From Arenicella chitinivorans (GTDB lineage Bacteria > Pseudomonadota > Gammaproteobacteria > Arenicellales > Arenicellaceae), in NCBI RefSeq assembly GCF_014651515.1, contig NZ_BMXA01000002.1, forward strand, positions 434,001 to 498,000: a stretch of DNA of 64,000 nucleotides, given 5' to 3'. The first letter of the stretch is position 1. The number at the start of each line of letters is the position of its first letter. The notes below the pieces were generated by a model that searched no databases, had not been told where the DNA came from, and saw only the letters and a program-made list of their open reading frames with translations. The translations under genes were made by a program, and so were the position numbers. Below are positions 46,880 through 57,036 of the stretch, piece by piece.

Positions 46880-46910
46880 CGCTTCGAGTCTGTGATTGAT
46901 GTGTGAGTGC

Positions 46911-47774
46911 CTAGAATCCAGTCAGATTCAAATAAGCACGATTGATTTCTTCGCCCCATAACATAGCGACCCATCCTGCGACGGCTATGTACGGACCAAA
47001 CGGGATTTCGAGTTTGCTACTGGCTTTTTTGATGATCATAAACGTAACACCGAACACGCTGCCCAGGACTGTCGAAACCAGTATCATTTGTGGCAAATAC
47101 TGCCAGCCAAGCCACGCGCCGAGCATTGCCATCAGTTTAAAGTCGCCAAAACCCATGCCCTCTTTGCCGGTTACTCGGAGAAAGACCTGGAACACAATCC
47201 AGAACACGAGATAACCAGCGATCGCCCCAATTATCGCGCTTCGTGTGTCGGCAAACACTGGCCATAGGCTCATGGCAAGGCCGAGCCACAGCGTGGGTAA
47301 AACGATGTCATCTGGCAGTAGTTTGTGATCGATGTCGATAAATGCCAGAGCAACCAAAACCCAAGTCAGAAGTACCGCGAATACAGTTTGAAGTGACCAA
47401 CCTAGCTGGTACACGACGATCGCAGTCAGAACGCCGGTTAGAAGTTCAACTAAGGGGTAACGTAGACCAAACTGTGCACCGCATGACGCGCATTTTCCAC
47501 GTAATAGCAGATAGCTAATTAAGGGAATATTGTGCCAAGCTTTAATCGGCGTCTTACATTGACTGCAGTGTGACGCTGGTTTCATTAATGTGGGCGGATC
47601 GGTATCGTCAACCGGTAACTCTAACCACTCCTTAGATTGGACAGTCCATTGGTGCATCATCATGTTAGGGTAACGAAATATGACGACATTCAGAAAGCTG
47701 CCAATCAGCAAGCCAAATAGCATGCCCAACGAAGCAAGTGCACCGTTGGGCAGCGTCGAAAGCTGTTCTAGCAT
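46911..47774 (-). CDS. pilD: Prepilin leader peptidase / N-methyltransferase
   Basis: This 287-residue membrane aspartyl protease cleaves and N-methylates type IV prepilins such as PilA at 59.8 kb. GLLIGSFLNVVIFRYP, the two zinc CxxC pairs (CSQCKTPI and CASCGAQF), and the catalytic Asp contexts FIDIDHKLLPDD and GMGFGDFKLMAMLGAW are all intact. About eight transmembrane helices. Confidence 0.96.
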   Translation of the reverse strand: MLEQLSTLPNGALASLGMLFGLLIGSFLNVVIFRYPNMMMHQWTVQSKEWLELPVDDTDPPTLMKPASHCSQCKTPIKAWHNIPLISYLLLRGKCASCGAQFGLRYPLVELLTGVLTAIVVYQLGWSLQTVFAVLLTWVLVALAFIDIDHKLLPDDIVLPTLWLGLAMSLWPVFADTRSAIIGAIAGYLVFWIVFQVFLRVTGKEGMGFGDFKLMAMLGAWLGWQYLPQMILVSTVLGSVFGVTFMIIKKASSKLEIPFGPYIAVAGWVAMLWGEEINRAYLNLTGF

Positions 47775-47787
47775 AGTAAAAAAAGTT

Positions 47788-49008
47788 CTAGAATACAGAA
47801 GCCATTTTGAAGATTGGCATGTACATGGCTAATACCATTGTGCCAATAATACCGCCAAGGAAGACAATCATCATCGGCTCGATGATGCTACTTAATGCAT
47901 CGACAGCGTCGTCAACTTCACGCTCGTAGAAATCGGCTACTTTATCGAGCATAATTTCGAGTTCACCTGATTCCTCGCCGCTTGCTACCATCTGCAGCAT
48001 CATATTAGGAAAAACTTTGGTTTGCGCCATGGAGTTTTCGAGTCCTCGACCGGTACTGATATCGGCTTTCACGTCGCTGACGGCTTTTTGATAAACTCGA
48101 TTACCGGTTGATGCACCAACTGTATCCATGCCGTCAACCAATGGAACACCTGCCCCGAATATAATCGACAGGGTTCTGGCAAACCTTGCAAGAGCGGATT
48201 TCTGAAGAATTACCCCGAACGCAGGCAGCCGAATGAGCACTCTGTCCATCGTGAACTTCAGCTTTTCTGAACGTTTGTAGGAGAAGACGAAACCAACTGC
48301 CACGCCCGCTATCCCGAGTACGAACATCCACCAGTATTCTTGCATCCACTCGGACATATCTACGATTATGCGTGTCAATGTGGGTAGGTCTGCCCCGACG
48401 CCTTGGAACAAAGTTTCAAACTGTGGAATAACGAACAGTAAAAGCAGGATTGTAACGACGACAGACACGAACAATACAATCAACGGGTACATCATCGCAG
48501 ATTTAACCTTGCTCTTGATTGCCTCAAGTTTTTCGTTGTAGGTCGCTACGCGATCCAGCATTGTATCGAGCTTACCGGATTCTTCACCGGCTTCTGTCAA
48601 ACTGGTAAACAGCCGATTAAAGTACTTGGGATGTTTTTTTAACGCATTACTGAGCGAGGTTCCAGACTCAACTTCGCGTGCCAGCTCCATCATCAGCTTT
48701 TCCATGGATTGACTGTCATGGCCCTTACCGATTGCTCTCAGGGTCTGAGCAATCGGAATACCTGCACCAATCATAGTGGCCATCTGTCGCGATGCGAATG
48801 AGATGTCGACCGACTTAATCGGTTTGCTGCTTGAAAAAAGCGGTTTGGGCTTGCGTTTAATCTTGGTGACGCGCACTCCACGTTGCCGCAATATCGCACG
48901 TGCTTGAGAGAGCGTTGGGGCCTCGATGCTACCACCGGTGGTGGCGCGTTTCTGGTTCACTCCTTCCCAGTCAAACTCGAAAACTTTTTTCTGATTGGTT
49001 TTGGCCAT
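47788..49008 (-). CDS. pilC: Type IV pilus inner-membrane platform protein
   Basis: 406 residues with two GspF repeats (about 70-195 and 275-400) and three transmembrane helices. The N-terminal part has VFEFDWEGVNQKR and ARAILRQRGVRVTKIKRK. SFASRQMATMIGAGIPIAQT, then SLTEAGEESGKLDTMLDRVA and VASGEESGELEIMLDKVADF, are the family repeats. It couples PilB to pilin assembly. 195 bp separate it from pilB and 13 bp from pilD. Confidence 0.96.
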   Translation of the reverse strand: MAKTNQKKVFEFDWEGVNQKRATTGGSIEAPTLSQARAILRQRGVRVTKIKRKPKPLFSSSKPIKSVDISFASRQMATMIGAGIPIAQTLRAIGKGHDSQSMEKLMMELAREVESGTSLSNALKKHPKYFNRLFTSLTEAGEESGKLDTMLDRVATYNEKLEAIKSKVKSAMMYPLIVLFVSVVVTILLLLFVIPQFETLFQGVGADLPTLTRIIVDMSEWMQEYWWMFVLGIAGVAVGFVFSYKRSEKLKFTMDRVLIRLPAFGVILQKSALARFARTLSIIFGAGVPLVDGMDTVGASTGNRVYQKAVSDVKADISTGRGLENSMAQTKVFPNMMLQMVASGEESGELEIMLDKVADFYEREVDDAVDALSSIIEPMMIVFLGGIIGTMVLAMYMPIFKMASVF

Positions 49009-49203
49009 ATTGATTATTCTTGGTTTTTAAACGTGGGTACAAGTTTATTGCTGTCGGTAAGCTCACGGATTCAAGTATGACAAGCAGTCGGCTATATCGG
49101 TGCCGATTCAGTAAACAACCTGAACTTCTTAAAACTTAACGTTGAGCATGGTTTTCCTATAGTAAACCACTGATGTAAAAAGAGAAATAGCCAGTAGAGT
49201 ATA

Positions 49204-50910
49204 TTATACGTTGGTGACGCGTTCAATTTCCTCAAGTGAGGTTAAACCGCCTTTCACCTTGATCAGGCCGGACCGCCGGAGGTCTATCGTACCTTCTTTT
49301 TCAGCTTGTCGTTCAATATCTCGCTCGGTACAGCCCTCCATAATCATGGTCTTAATCGCTTCTGATATTGGCATGACCTGGAATACACCAGCTCGACCCT
49401 TATACCCCTCGGTGCAAGAAGCGCAACCCTTGGGGTTCGCGGTAAACGGAGTGAATGTGCCGATTTCTTCGGGCTTGTAGCCAGCATCAAGAAGCGCTTT
49501 CTCGGGTAGTTCTGCGTCTATTTTGCACTGCTGACAAAGACGTCTCACTAGTCGTTGGGCCACAATTAGTTGCACCGCAGACGCGACGTTAAATGCAGGA
49601 ACCCCCATATTCAGTAATCGAGTCAGCGTTGCTGGTGCGTCGTTGGTATGCAGTGTACTCAGTACCATATGACCTGTTTGTGCGGCTTTGATGGCGATTT
49701 CTGCGGTTTCGAGGTCACGAATCTCACCCAGCATCAAAATATCTGGATCCTGACGAAGAAAGGCGCGAAGTGCGTCAGCGAAGCCCATGTTCGCCTTCTC
49801 GTTGATGTTTACCTGCGTAATCCCTGGGAGTTGAATCTCAACCGGGTCTTCCACGGTGGAAATATTCTTAGTGGGCTCATTAAGCATATTGAGCGCGGAG
49901 TACAGCGTTACGGTTTTACCAGAACCGGTCGGCCCCGTAATAAGTACCATGCCGTACGGTCGTGCAACGGCGGCGGAATAAAGCCCCAACTGCTCTTTCG
50001 TAAAGCCAAGTGTTGTCAAGTCCAAATTCGCTGCACTGGAATCCAGAATACGCATAACAACTTTCTCGCCATACACTGTTGGCAGGGTATTTACACGAAA
50101 ATCGTAGGCTTTATTGCGCGCGACTTTTAATTTTACCCGGCCGTCTTGCGGGATACGTCGTTCGGCTATGTCGAGTTTGGCGAGAATTTTGACGCGCGCC
50201 ACAATGCGAGGCGCGAACGAGATCGGCTGCGTGGTGATTTTATGTAAGATGCCGTCGATACGAAAACGAATTCGGAGCTCGCGCTCAAACGGCTCGATGT
50301 GAATATCTGAAGCGCCACGATTGATCGCGTCTACTAGGATTTTATTGACGTACTTTACAATGGGGGCTTCGTTGGGATCGAAGTCTAAATCATCTCTTGG
50401 TTTGTCGTCGCTTCCTGTGTCATCTTCAAGATCCAGCTCCATGTCGCCATCACCCAGGAAGTCCTCAAGTGTGGCGCTCTGCTCTTCCTGAATTTTTTGA
50501 ATTGCACCTTCAAGCGCGGAGAGCTCGGCTTGTATCGGTAGAACCTGGAGTCCGGTGTAGAACTTAATCTCGTCAATGGCTGATTTATTCGTCGGATCAA
50601 ACACTGCCACGAATAAATTTTTTCCACGCCTAAACAATGGCAGCGCGGTGTGCCGCTCGACCAGCTTCATATCGACTAAGTCTGTCGGTATTTGAGTCAG
50701 ATCAAAAGCACCTAAGTCGAATAGCGGACTTCCAAATCGATCAGAGAACTGTTTGCTCAGATCATAGCTTGACAGAACACCTCGCTGGTTTAGCTGTTGA
50801 ACGATTTCCTTGGGCTCATTATGTTCTACGACTATTTCTTCAATGTCACTCCGATCCGCGAGATCGAGGTTGATGAGCGTTTGCGCGAGTGCTGGTAGTG
50901 GTTTATTCAT
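49204..50910 (-). CDS. pilB: Type IV pilus assembly ATPase
   Basis: 568 residues; powers pilus extension. The N-terminal MshEN-type domain (about 1-150) precedes SDIHIEPFERELRIRFRIDG and Walker A ITGPTGSGKTVTLYSAL. The Asp box is STVEDPVEIQLPGITQV, Walker B is DPDILMLGEIRDLETAEIA and the His box is TGHMVLSTLHTND. The zinc-binding Cys pairs are CQQC and CASC. No pilA flanks it, unlike in Pseudomonas; the pilin lies 9 kb away. Confidence 0.96.
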   Translation of the reverse strand: MNKPLPALAQTLINLDLADRSDIEEIVVEHNEPKEIVQQLNQRGVLSSYDLSKQFSDRFGSPLFDLGAFDLTQIPTDLVDMKLVERHTALPLFRRGKNLFVAVFDPTNKSAIDEIKFYTGLQVLPIQAELSALEGAIQKIQEEQSATLEDFLGDGDMELDLEDDTGSDDKPRDDLDFDPNEAPIVKYVNKILVDAINRGASDIHIEPFERELRIRFRIDGILHKITTQPISFAPRIVARVKILAKLDIAERRIPQDGRVKLKVARNKAYDFRVNTLPTVYGEKVVMRILDSSAANLDLTTLGFTKEQLGLYSAAVARPYGMVLITGPTGSGKTVTLYSALNMLNEPTKNISTVEDPVEIQLPGITQVNINEKANMGFADALRAFLRQDPDILMLGEIRDLETAEIAIKAAQTGHMVLSTLHTNDAPATLTRLLNMGVPAFNVASAVQLIVAQRLVRRLCQQCKIDAELPEKALLDAGYKPEEIGTFTPFTANPKGCASCTEGYKGRAGVFQVMPISEAIKTMIMEGCTERDIERQAEKEGTIDLRRSGLIKVKGGLTSLEEIERVTNV

Positions 50911-50938
50911 TTGAGAATTTCTGAGCTTTGAACATAAG

Positions 50939-50967
50939 TTGACTGATTCAAATATACTCTAAATATT
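50939..50967 (+). promoter_or_regulatory. Candidate promoter for the glycosyltransferase gene at 51112
   Basis: TTGACT, 17-bp spacer, AATATT in the 201-bp gap between divergent pilB and the WecG-family gene. It would leave a leader of about 140 bases. Hexamers match 5/6 and 4/6. Confidence 0.35.
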
Positions 50968-51111
50968 GGTTGAGTGCTTAAAATACAGTGTATTCAAACT
51001 TTAATGGGCTGGCTAATGTCTGCAGTCTACTGAAACGTGAGCCATTAAGTAAATAGAGTGAAACTGCGCTAGTATCCGGCTAGGGAAACGCAACAAAAAT
51101 AGTCATCTAAA

Positions 51112-51873
51112 ATGAATTTACCTCGAACCGTTGATGTTTTGGGTCTTAAATACTCAGTCACGGACTATAAGGCTGCGACTGATTTGGTATTGAAAGCTGC
51201 CCATGAAAAAAGACATTTTTCCTTGTACGCATTGCCGGTGCACGGTGTCATAGAACGCAGAAGGGATAACGAGTTCGCACAGGCGTGCGATTCTGCAACC
51301 ATGATCGTACCTGACGGTCAGCCTATACGCTGGATGATGAATTGGTTGCATGATGCAAACTTAGCTGATCGCGTTTACGGACCGACGTTGCTTCGCCACG
51401 TACTGCTTGGCCCCCACACTGAAGAGTTTCGAGTGTATGTGTACGGCGGCCGGACACCGGCGGTTCAGCAGGCCTTTATTGATCATATTGAGACCACCTA
51501 TACCAATGTTCGGGTCTGTGGTCGGTATCGTGAGGATAGCGCTGATGTGCAGACCCTTACCGCGGCGATGGTGAACGCGACGCAACCGAATTTGGTGCTG
51601 GTTGGACTGGGTTGCCCGAAGCAGGAAAAGTGGATAGCGCAACAACAGCATGACATCTCCGCAGCCCTGATGGGCGTTGGCGCGGCATTTAGCTTTTTCT
51701 CCGGAGATCAAAAAACGGCGCCCGGGTGGATGCAGGATTTCGGGTTGGAATGGTTGTTTCGATTAGGCCAAGAGCCAAGGCGCTTGTGGCAACGGTATTT
51801 GTACACCAATAGTTTGTTCGTTCTGCTTGCGATTGGGGCACTTGCCAAGCACACACTTGGGCTGAAAAAATGA
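51112..51873 (+). CDS. WecG/TagA/CpsF family glycosyltransferase
   Basis: 253 residues of the GT26 family. DGQPIRWMMNWLHDANLADR and VYGPTLLRHVL, then VYVYGGRTPAVQQAFIDHIE and LVLVGLGCPKQEKWIAQQQH, are family motifs. GVGAAFSFFSGDQKTAPGWM and the GLEWLFRLGQEPRRLWQRYL end complete it. Such enzymes add a sugar (often ManNAc or ManNAcA type) to a lipid-linked first sugar at the inner membrane. It opens the surface-sugar cluster and is divergent from pilB. Confidence 0.9.
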   Translation: MNLPRTVDVLGLKYSVTDYKAATDLVLKAAHEKRHFSLYALPVHGVIERRRDNEFAQACDSATMIVPDGQPIRWMMNWLHDANLADRVYGPTLLRHVLLGPHTEEFRVYVYGGRTPAVQQAFIDHIETTYTNVRVCGRYREDSADVQTLTAAMVNATQPNLVLVGLGCPKQEKWIAQQQHDISAALMGVGAAFSFFSGDQKTAPGWMQDFGLEWLFRLGQEPRRLWQRYLYTNSLFVLLAIGALAKHTLGLKK

Positions 51874-51935
51874 CTCTAACGCCGGGGCAATATTTATCTC
51901 GAGGCAGTTTGGCAATTAAGAGAGTGAAATAAAGA

Positions 51936-53060
51936 GTGCGTGTTCTAATTTATCAACGAATAGTTCCTCATTATCGAGTTCGATTTTTTGAGGCGTTGCA
52001 TACGCGTCTCAAGAAAGTCGGCATTGAAATGCAACTGGTGTACGGAAATCACCGGGACGGCTATGTGCCTGAAGGTGTTGATATCGATCAGGAATGGGCG
52101 GTCAAGGTTAATAACCGATACCTGAGTATTTTCGGGCAGGAAATTGTATTTCAGGGCGGTTTTAGCGCTCTTCGGGGTAAACCTTGTTTAGTGATTGTCG
52201 AGCAGGCGAGCCGTTTAACACTGAATTACTTGATCCATTTATCGAAACGTACTTACGGCTTTAAGCTTGCTTATTGGGGGCATGGGCAAAACTTTCAATG
52301 TCCGGAAGTTGGTATCAAGAGTGTCCTAAAGAATTTGCTTTTGAAGCAAGTTGATCACTTCTTTGCATACACTACCTCGTCGATGAATATCTTGACTGAG
52401 AGAGGTTTCGATCGGCGCAATGTCACCGTTGTAGACAACAGTATCGACACGACAAAGCTACAATTCGAATTATCGCAGTGTTCGGATGCGCAGATTGAAA
52501 AAATCAGACGTGACCTTGAGATTGACTCAGACACAATCGGCTTGTTTTGTGGGGGACTTGACGAACGGAAGGAGTTTGACTTCTTGTTTCAGGCCTGTGA
52601 TCGGATTAAAAATGAGTTGAGTGCATTCAACATCATATTTATTGGGCATGGTCCTAAAATGATGGAACTTAAGGAGTTTGCTGCCAGCAGGCCTTGGGTG
52701 CATGTAGTCGGGCCCATAACCGGTCAGGAAAAAGCGGCTTACTTTACTTTGGCTCGGTGCCTCGTCATGCCTGGAGCGCTTGGTTTGGTCGTTATTGATT
52801 CCTTTGTTTCGTCCACTCCGATGGTCACCACAGAAATTGAAACTCACAGTCCAGAATTCGACTATTTGATCTCTGGTGAGAACTCGTTGATTACGAAGGT
52901 TGATATCGATGAGTTTTCGAAGCAGGTGGTTATGCTGTTTAAAGACCAGGGTCTGCATGCTCGATTGCAAGAAGGTGGAAGGGCGAGTGCTACTCAGTTT
53001 ACCTTAGCGAATATGGTTGAGCGCTTTGCTATTGGGATCGAGAATACCTTGACGGAGTGA
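51936..53060 (+). CDS. Glycosyltransferase, GT4-like (GT-B fold)
   Basis: 374 residues starting at a GTG (MRVLIYQRIVPHYRVRFFEA), with an AGAG ribosome site. The C-terminal half has TIGLFCGGLDERKEFDFLFQ, IIFIGHGPKMMELKEFA and the late acceptor/donor region ARCLVMPGALGLVVIDSFVS. There the usual E-x7-E pattern is altered to PGALGLVVIDS. The donor and acceptor are unknown. It probably extends the lipid-linked glycan. It lies 62 bp after the WecG-family gene. Confidence 0.82.
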   Translation: MRVLIYQRIVPHYRVRFFEALHTRLKKVGIEMQLVYGNHRDGYVPEGVDIDQEWAVKVNNRYLSIFGQEIVFQGGFSALRGKPCLVIVEQASRLTLNYLIHLSKRTYGFKLAYWGHGQNFQCPEVGIKSVLKNLLLKQVDHFFAYTTSSMNILTERGFDRRNVTVVDNSIDTTKLQFELSQCSDAQIEKIRRDLEIDSDTIGLFCGGLDERKEFDFLFQACDRIKNELSAFNIIFIGHGPKMMELKEFAASRPWVHVVGPITGQEKAAYFTLARCLVMPGALGLVVIDSFVSSTPMVTTEIETHSPEFDYLISGENSLITKVDIDEFSKQVVMLFKDQGLHARLQEGGRASATQFTLANMVERFAIGIENTLTE

Positions 53061-53145
53061 ACTGAGTCCCGGAGCTATCAAAGTATGCTTAGTGTTACGC
53101 CAGATTTTTATGTATTTCGTAATAGGGGTATTGATATATCTTGAA

Positions 53146-54462
53146 TCAATTGATCGCACGCAAGAGTGATTTGGGCGAGGCGGACCTCAATTTTAGGGGG
53201 ATTAAAAAACGGGTTTTTGCGGCGAGCGAGTCGAAAACAAAACCCGCCAAAAAGGCACTTATGAGGGTTGCCAATGCCGCACCATTGATCCCGTAGAGAG
53301 GTATCAATGTAAAATTTAATCCGAAATTAGCGACCGCTGCGGTTGCTGTTCTGATGAAGATATAGTTTTCAAGGTTTATTGCGATCAATGCCGGTGTGGT
53401 GATCGTGCCAAAGTACACAAATATGGTAGCAAGCGATAACAACATTAAGCATGAGGCTGCATCGGTGTACTCGGGGCCAAATAAAAACAAAACTATCTCA
53501 TCGCTTAGAAGCGAGATGAACAGCGTGACTGCCAACCCCGTATAAAACATTAAAGTCAGTAGTTGACGCAACAAATTTAAAAACGTGGTCGAGTTCGCTT
53601 TGTTGGCTTTGAGTAGGAGTGGAAGTGCCACAGTTGCGGTTACTACCGGAATAAAGTAGGTAGCCTCAACGGTTCTTACTGCGGTAGAGTAAATACCAAG
53701 TTGGCTAATGCCAAGCATGTGCGCGATCATCCATTGGTCCATCTTTGTATACAAAATCACGGACAGTGACGAAAAAAATACCGGTAATGAGTTCTTCGTA
53801 ATGGCCCACACTTGGTTGACAGTTGCGGTTTGCCAACCAGCAATATACGCGCGCTGTTTATGGTTGACGAAGAGATATATGGTTGTAAGCAGTACCGTGT
53901 CCAGTGCGATTGAATATACGAACAAGGCAATGTCCGCATCACACAGAATCAGTGTTAAGCGAACGATCGAGGATAATACGTTTTGAGCTATTTTGCAGAA
54001 CGCTAATTGTTTATATTCTTGATGGGCTTGCATCGCTGGCTCGATCACCCAACTGGATTGGAGTACGCCGATCGCCGCGATCAGTAGCAGGTATCGTGTG
54101 TCGGTCGATGATGACCAAATAACCACTGGGATCAGTATCACTAAGATCAGAGTGCTGGTCAGAAACCTGATTGTCCATGCTGACAACAATGTTGCGCCGG
54201 GAGTATCAGGCTCATCCGTGAGTCGCCTGACAATAATCATGTCTGTGCCAAACTTCGTCAGTATGGCAAAGAGCGACGAAAATGCGAGCACGTAGCTGTA
54301 TGTTCCAAACAACGTTGGCCCAAGGTATCGGATTACTGCAAGACCAACTAGAAACGCCGCAATGAAACTTGTTAATCGCTCCGAGATCAGCCAAAGGTTG
54401 GCGTGAATGTATTTGGCTGCGTTGGGCGGGAATTTGCTACGCTTTATCGTTATCACAATCAA
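53146..54462 (-). CDS. Wzx-type oligosaccharide flippase (MOP superfamily)
   Basis: 438 residues with 12 or more hydrophobic helices and the family N terminus AKYIHANLWLISERLTSFIA plus VIRYLGPTLFGTYSYVLAFS. Wzx proteins turn undecaprenyl-diphosphate oligosaccharides to the periplasmic face. No in-frame ATG is available upstream; a TTG at 54462 or a GTG at 54456 must be used. It lies convergent to the previous gene and begins the minus-strand half of the cluster. Confidence 0.85.
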   Translation of the reverse strand: MIVITIKRSKFPPNAAKYIHANLWLISERLTSFIAAFLVGLAVIRYLGPTLFGTYSYVLAFSSLFAILTKFGTDMIIVRRLTDEPDTPGATLLSAWTIRFLTSTLILVILIPVVIWSSSTDTRYLLLIAAIGVLQSSWVIEPAMQAHQEYKQLAFCKIAQNVLSSIVRLTLILCDADIALFVYSIALDTVLLTTIYLFVNHKQRAYIAGWQTATVNQVWAITKNSLPVFFSSLSVILYTKMDQWMIAHMLGISQLGIYSTAVRTVEATYFIPVVTATVALPLLLKANKANSTTFLNLLRQLLTLMFYTGLAVTLFISLLSDEIVLFLFGPEYTDAASCLMLLSLATIFVYFGTITTPALIAINLENYIFIRTATAAVANFGLNFTLIPLYGINGAALATLISAFLAGFVFDSLAAKTRFLIPLKLRSASPKSLLRAIN

Positions 54463-54490
54463 TACTCATTGGGGCAAGATACAACCTCTT

Positions 54491-55594
54491 TTAGCTTAGC
54501 TGGTCGAATACGTCTTGCATGTTTTCTCTAAATTTGTCGATTGTGAACTTTTCTGTAAATCGACTGTGGGCGTTTTGGCCTAACTTGCTCATGAGTGCTC
54601 GGTCTTGTGATAGCTTGCGAAGTGCGTGGGTAAGCTCGTCACTACTTCGTGGTTCAACGAGTAGACCAGTCTCCTCATGCTCGATCAGATCAGGGACGCC
54701 ACGCCACGAACTTGCGATGATTGCCAGATTGTATTGCATTGCCTCGAGAACCACTAAGCCGAAGGTTTCGGCTTCATAGAATGTCGGAAAACAAAAAATG
54801 TCGGCGCGGTGAAATTCTCGCCATTTATCACGACCGGTCAATGCGCCCTTAAACTCGACTCGCTCTTGAAGGTTGTTAGACTCTACAAAAGCCTCACAAG
54901 TATCTTGAAACTGGCGAGATTGGAAGTTGCCAACGAAACAGGCTTGAAACCTCACATTTTCGCTTGCCAATGTCGCAAGAGATCGCAGTAAAACCAGTAC
55001 GCCTTTTGATTCGCATAATAAGCCTACATGCAATATATTGATGCCGTGGTGGTCTGGCTTATCTTCACTTTTGAAATCACGAACACAATGGATACCATTG
55101 GGAACAACAAATGACGCTTTGGACTCGATGAATTGATCGTCGGGTGGGTTTAATCTAGACAAAATGATGGATGTGTTCGGAGAGAAGTACGCGCGGCGGT
55201 ACAAGCATTTTATCAGTCTTGGCAGTGTGTCGTAGAGTTCAGATATGCCGCCCGCGTGAAAGTGAAAAATGGTTTGTTTGAATAACCACCTGGTTGTACA
55301 GAGAATGATGATATCTCGATACATGGGGACCAAGTTGCGACCGGCGGGTGGGTAGTACAGAGCGTCGGGCTTGTATTTAATTCGAATGCACACTATTTTT
55401 GCGATCGTTGCAACCAAGTGCCAGAGTTTTAATACTTGAAATCGGCCTATGTCGCGACTTGTGGTCGAAAACGCCATGCGGACATGCAGCAATTCTACGT
55501 CGCGAAATTCCAGTGAGAGCAAGTTCTCATTCATGATCGATTGACCATTGTGTGGAGGCGGTGTCTGTGCAACGACGAGTACTTTTTTTGGCAT
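54491..55594 (-). CDS. Glycosyltransferase, GT4 family
   Basis: 367 residues from ATG 55594 (MPKKVLVVAQTPPPHNGQSI). The N-terminal GT-B domain is followed by INILHVGLLCESKGVLVLLR, VEFKGALTGRDKWREFHRAD and FCFPTFYEAETFGLVVLEAM. The last carries the E-x7-E retaining-enzyme motif. GVPDLIEHEETGLLVEPRS is also typical. Sugar specificity is unknown. It is 28 bp from the flippase start. Confidence 0.88.
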   Translation of the reverse strand: MPKKVLVVAQTPPPHNGQSIMNENLLSLEFRDVELLHVRMAFSTTSRDIGRFQVLKLWHLVATIAKIVCIRIKYKPDALYYPPAGRNLVPMYRDIIILCTTRWLFKQTIFHFHAGGISELYDTLPRLIKCLYRRAYFSPNTSIILSRLNPPDDQFIESKASFVVPNGIHCVRDFKSEDKPDHHGINILHVGLLCESKGVLVLLRSLATLASENVRFQACFVGNFQSRQFQDTCEAFVESNNLQERVEFKGALTGRDKWREFHRADIFCFPTFYEAETFGLVVLEAMQYNLAIIASSWRGVPDLIEHEETGLLVEPRSSDELTHALRKLSQDRALMSKLGQNAHSRFTEKFTIDKFRENMQDVFDQLS

Positions 55595-55652
55595 CACTGT
55601 GATCAGTGTAAGTGTTGTTTATAGAAAGGGTTTTTGGCGCAGTTAGTTTCGG

Positions 55653-57029
55653 TTAGTATGCTTTGTCCGTTTGAATAACGTGAGCGACTGTTTTAATCAT
55701 GATTTTTAGGTCCAGCCATACACTCCAATTCTGAACATATTCCAGATCGTATTTAATTCGGCCTTCCATCATTTCGAGAGTGGACGTTTCTCCTCTGAAT
55801 CCTCGTATCTGTGCCAATCCGGTGATGCCAGGTTTGACACAATGACGAGTCATGAATCGATCAATCCTATGTTGAAAGCTGTTGTTAAGCTCGATTGGAT
55901 GGGGACGTGGCCCAACAAGCGACATAGTACCGTTAATCACATTAATTAATTGAGGTAGCTCGTCTAGAGATGTTCGTCTTAGTAGTTTGCCCATGCGCGT
56001 TATTCTGGCGTCGTCTCTAGTGGCTTGGCTAAACGTGCCTCTTGAGCTTTCATGAGTCATTGTTCTGAACTTATATATCTTAAACTCATCTCCTCCGAAA
56101 CCATGCCTTCGTTGCTTAAAAAAGACCGGTCCGTCGGAGTCAATTTTAATTAAAATCGCGATCAAGCCGAGCAATGGGCTCAGGGCCACAACCAATACGA
56201 TGCCCAGTAATTTATCTTCCAGGTACTTCAGTGCACTATTAATTTTTTTTCTTTTGCTAAGACTGGAGTTGATTACCGGGATGCCAAGCACGTTTTGAAC
56301 TTCCAGCACGTCCGTGTTTTCATTGTGGGGATATTCGGGGATATAGGCAACGTTCGCAGCGGTATCGCTAAGCATTAGTTGTACTAGCGAAAAGTCAATT
56401 GAATTAAATATGTCGGCCGTAACCCAAATCTCAATTTCGTAGTCTCCATGTTGCTGAGTCTGTCGAAACTCTTTTACCCATCTTACTATTCTTTCAAGAT
56501 AGTTCTTGGTCTCTTGTCCTTCATTCGGAGAAAAATGTTCTAAAACCTGGATGTGACTTGTATCGTGGAGGTGCTTTTTGATTTTTTCTAATGCCGCAAA
56601 CGCGGTTTGGTTACCGCCAGCGATTACAATTACCTTACCGCTGATACTGGTTGAGAAGAAGCGAAAAATACATGCTCGGGCAGTCGTGACAAAACTGAAA
56701 CTCAGTGCCACTCCTGTTACAAACCATATCCGCGAAAAAAGCTCGCCCGTTTTAGTCAAATACAGAAAACTTGCCGTGGCGAATGCGGCAAGAACAATGC
56801 CCATTGCTGCTGCATAGAAGTGTCGAAATGAAACGATTGAATTTGTTTCGGAATAAAAACCGGTCGCTGAAAAACCGAACGTACAAAACACGGCAAGGGT
56901 CAATGAGGGGGCCACATACTCAGGTGGAAGGCCCCAATCTCCAAATCGCATCCAATATGCAACGATTGATGCAACCAATACCAAAGAGAAATCCAGTAGT
57001 TTGTAATATGGCGTGCTGACGCTGTTCAT
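55653..57029 (-). CDS. Undecaprenyl-phosphate sugar phosphotransferase (WcaJ/EpsB-like polyisoprenyl-phosphate hexose-1-P transferase)
   Basis: 458 residues: four or five N-terminal helices and a CoA-binding-like domain (KVIVIAGGNQTAFAALEKIK). A C-terminal bacterial sugar transferase domain has YLEDKLLGIVLVVALSPLLG, GPVFFKQRRHGFGGDEFKIY, KFRTM, TSLDELPQLINVINGTMSLV and GPRPHP. It places the first sugar phosphate on undecaprenyl phosphate and so starts the glycan made by the neighbouring transferases. ATG 57029 (MNSVSTPYYK) is chosen; a TTG at 57065 is an alternative. Confidence 0.9.
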   Translation of the reverse strand: MNSVSTPYYKLLDFSLVLVASIVAYWMRFGDWGLPPEYVAPSLTLAVFCTFGFSATGFYSETNSIVSFRHFYAAAMGIVLAAFATASFLYLTKTGELFSRIWFVTGVALSFSFVTTARACIFRFFSTSISGKVIVIAGGNQTAFAALEKIKKHLHDTSHIQVLEHFSPNEGQETKNYLERIVRWVKEFRQTQQHGDYEIEIWVTADIFNSIDFSLVQLMLSDTAANVAYIPEYPHNENTDVLEVQNVLGIPVINSSLSKRKKINSALKYLEDKLLGIVLVVALSPLLGLIAILIKIDSDGPVFFKQRRHGFGGDEFKIYKFRTMTHESSRGTFSQATRDDARITRMGKLLRRTSLDELPQLINVINGTMSLVGPRPHPIELNNSFQHRIDRFMTRHCVKPGITGLAQIRGFRGETSTLEMMEGRIKYDLEYVQNWSVWLDLKIMIKTVAHVIQTDKAY

Positions 57030-57036
57030 AGGTGCT

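Noticed and set aside
49648-50130. 160-codon plus-strand frame inside pilB
   Set aside because: Antisense shadow of the strongly conserved PilB ATPase domain; no start signal and no recognisable domain.
54467-54469. ATG as start of the Wzx flippase
   Set aside because: It is out of frame and reaches a stop after ten codons; TTG 54462 or GTG 54456 must serve.
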